A stretch of DNA of 64,000 nt. It comes from Zeus faber. Lineage: Eukaryota > Chordata > Actinopteri > Zeiformes > Zeidae. Location of the stretch: the NCBI GenBank assembly GCA_960531495.1, contig OY482866.1, positions 3,277,201 through 3,341,200 on the forward strand. Reading direction: 5' to 3'. Every line of letters begins with the position of its first letter. The first letter of the stretch is position 1. Of this stretch, positions 63,064-64,000 are shown piece by piece. The position numbers were made by a program, and so were the translations under genes. The notes below the pieces were generated by a model. The model made no database searches. It saw only the letters and a program-made list of their open reading frames with translations, and was not told where the DNA came from.

Positions 63064-64000
63064 CAAATGTGATTAGTGGAATTTCACGAAACTTGCTGTA
63101 CATGCTTTATAGACTATTATAAGTCGAAATATGCGGTTTAGTTGTTATCGTTAAATACCTGGGCATATTTACGTATGGCCAATCACATGATGGCTTATAA
63201 CTCAAGTTGGGTTAAGGCAATAATCATGACACGAGGGTAACATGTTAAGACTTCTATGTGTTAGTGACTGTTTAGTGACTGACTGTTAGTGTAAATATTA
63301 CATGTCTGTGGACACCTTTAATATTTATCCAGCATGTGGCAGTATTGTGGTGATCACTCTAATCCTTTGACCAGTCATCTAAATTCTTGGAACCCTTTAG
63401 GACTAACCCTTTGGAACTTCCCTCACAGCTTGCACCATAAGATCTAAATGAGCTATATTTTATAATGTTTTTTTGTGTTTTTGGAGTTTATGAAAATCTG
63501 ATCCCAGGTTATTGTCAAATGTATGAAGCAATTCAGAGAATTCTAGAGGGTTCACAATCTTTCCAGCACACTGTAGATGAGCAGTTGCCTTAGGGGGTAC
63601 TCGACTAACTACTGCGGACTTGTAGCTTTATTTTTTTTTATTCAGTATTGAAGAAAAATGGATGAAATCTGGAATGCTTTTAAAACTGGATTTTGTTTAA
63701 AGCAATTTGGAAAGTTTCAAATAATATTTAGATGTGTGTGTGTCTTTCACCTCAATTCATATTAACTTCAGATGACAATAATTGACTGCAAGGAATAGTT
63801 CAAAGTGCAAGTCTGTCTTTCTTGTGAGCAAGGAAGGGGTATAAGGAGAGAACAGAAGAAGCATTCACCTAGAGATGTCTGTAAACAGCAGTGTATCTCA
63901 AAAGTCCCATATACCTTATTTCCTCAAGTAGTGACTGGGGCCTTTATTTACCTCTTCTGCAGAGGGTACAAGGCCTTTATTTGAAGCAGGCTTATATTAA
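63064..64000. other. No gene seen
   Basis: AT-rich intronic sequence downstream of acox3 exon 9. No exon of acox3 and no recognisable element. Confidence 0.5.

Overview
The window reads as teleost fish chromosomal DNA. It holds intron-containing exons of a vertebrate peroxisomal oxidase gene (ACOX3-like) inside a dense mixture of fish-type transposable elements: endogenous retrovirus, BEL/Pao, RTE-, Tx1-, L2- and L1-type LINEs, hAT, Tc1, and tRNA-derived SINEs. No bacterial features, CRISPR arrays or host rRNA/tRNA genes were seen.

Layout. 1-11.4 kb (and a little beyond) is the 5' part of an endogenous retrovirus on the minus strand, read right to left: 5' LTR (U5 end at 11369), primer binding site, splice donor, an unusually long (~3 kb) leader, gag (8349-6217), an amber codon, an in-frame pro-pol (6216-1732, broken by one TAA at 2866-2868) and an env-like glycoprotein (2036 running off the left edge). 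Two things stand out. Pol carries a 2H-phosphoesterase-like (CNPase-like) segment between protease and reverse transcriptase. The N-terminal half of the Env-like surface protein contains two tandem V-type immunoglobulin-like domains. 12.4-15.7 kb holds a second, decayed retroviral-like gene split by a solo LTR, a SINE, and a hAT deletion derivative with long terminal inverted repeats.

15.8-36.5 kb is a BEL/Pao element (15798-22161, target duplication CATTC) lacking the reverse transcriptase core. Its right half plus 2.7 kb of flanking DNA (pogo/Tigger-like repeat, unknown ORF, double hairpin, RTE LINE) has been tandemly triplicated as three units of about 5.8 kb. The middle unit resembles unit 3 on its left and unit 1 on its right, as expected for unequal crossing-over.

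36.8-55.1 kb holds nine exons on the plus strand encoding the first 360 residues of an ACOX3-like acyl-CoA oxidase; the gene continues past the right edge. Intron 5 of the coding series (12.2 kb) contains a nearly full-length Tx1-group LINE inserted in a (TC)n microsatellite beside an older, internally deleted copy of the same family. 55-64 kb, inside the next intron, holds a Tc1 remnant, an L2 LINE, an L1 fragment, a GC-rich repeat and a dispersed repeat also present at 50.5-51.1 kb.
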